Positions 16,226 through 16,454 of a stretch of 16,454 nt of DNA are shown one piece after another. The DNA is from Collinsella sp. (lineage in GTDB: Bacteria; Actinomycetota; Coriobacteriia; Coriobacteriales; Coriobacteriaceae). The position numbers and the translations under genes are program-made. The stretch covers positions 1 to 16,454 of the forward strand of contig DXLP01000041.1 of NCBI GenBank assembly GCA_019414645.1, given 5' to 3'. The notes beneath the pieces are model-generated. The model worked only from the letters and a program-made list of their open reading frames with translations, was not told the origin of the DNA and did no database searches. The stretch's first letter is position 1. Each line of letters starts with the position of its first letter.

Positions 16226-16454
16226 GTGCGAAACAACGCATCGCGGGACGAGTATGTGCCGCAGCATGGCAGCAGATATGAGACGAGGGGCACGCCTTCG
16301 CGTGGCCACGCTGACGCTCGCATCCACGTAACGAAGATTGCCGCAATTGGGATGCTAACGTTGGTGGTTATTATCCTCGGAATTACCGCTAAAACCTACG
16401 CCTCGGAGCGAATGGCACACTCAGATGCGTCAACGGTACAGACGCAAAACAAAA
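16226..16454 (+). CDS. N-terminus of an unidentified membrane-anchored protein, cut by the window edge
   Basis: An open frame starts at GTG 16226 with CAGGAG (16215-16220) 5 bases upstream and runs to the last base. Its first 76 residues are a polar, basic cytoplasmic tail (about 1-36), one hydrophobic segment (about 37-57; IAAIGMLTLVVIILGITA) and then a polar Ser/Thr/Gln-rich stretch. This is the pattern of a type II membrane protein or of a secreted protein with a long signal anchor. I do not recognise the family; the functional domain would lie beyond the window. Confidence 0.65.
   Translation, partial: MRNNASRDEYVPQHGSRYETRGTPSRGHADARIHVTKIAAIGMLTLVVIILGITAKTYASERMAHSDASTVQTQNK

Overview
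The window looks like the chromosome of a fermentative, anaerobic, fairly GC-rich Gram-positive. My best guess is a gut member of the Coriobacteriia, close to Collinsella. This rests on the gene set (oxygen-sensitive pyruvate formate-lyase, a sucrose phosphotransferase system, GH32 fructosidases), on strong GGAGG-type ribosome binding sites and on GC-biased third codon positions. It is an inference, because there is no rRNA or other marker gene here. No tRNA, rRNA, CRISPR array, transposase or integrase is visible.

Layout. (1) 1-4938, minus strand: a three-gene operon of a MarR-family regulator and the two halves of a heterodimeric ABC exporter. The genes overlap by 4 nt and 1 nt and the operon ends in a clear intrinsic terminator. 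(2) 4939-5487: a 549-base divergent intergenic region with a candidate regulator operator, a compact branched inverted-repeat structure and an AT-rich promoter-like stretch. (3) 5488-7876, plus strand: pyruvate formate-lyase encoded in two pieces. A 683-residue PflB body carries the catalytic Cys-Cys pair but no glycyl-radical domain, and a separate 83-residue gene supplies exactly that missing domain. A 145-base nested inverted repeat follows. (4) 8178-13795: a sucrose/fructoside locus made of a LacI-family regulator, a divergent GH32-like enzyme, a sucrose-type PTS EIIBC and a canonical GH32 enzyme. Four copies of a 17-base operator-like motif lie at the regulator gene and at the GH32 promoter. 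(5) 14072-15918: a DegV-family lipid-binding protein and the PFL activating enzyme PflA, about 7 kb from its substrate. (6) 15919-16454: two further inverted-repeat elements and the start of a membrane-anchored protein cut by the window edge.

How the genes work together. Sucrose would enter through the EIIBC transporter, which has no IIA domain and must borrow one. Cytosolic GH32 enzymes would then cleave the phosphorylated sugar to feed glycolysis. Pyruvate goes to acetyl-CoA and formate through the two-part PFL once PflA installs the radical on the small subunit. The most interesting item is this split PFL. Next come the divergent GH32 enzyme, the degenerate-site ABC heterodimer with its roughly 200-residue insert, and the several intergenic inverted-repeat elements.
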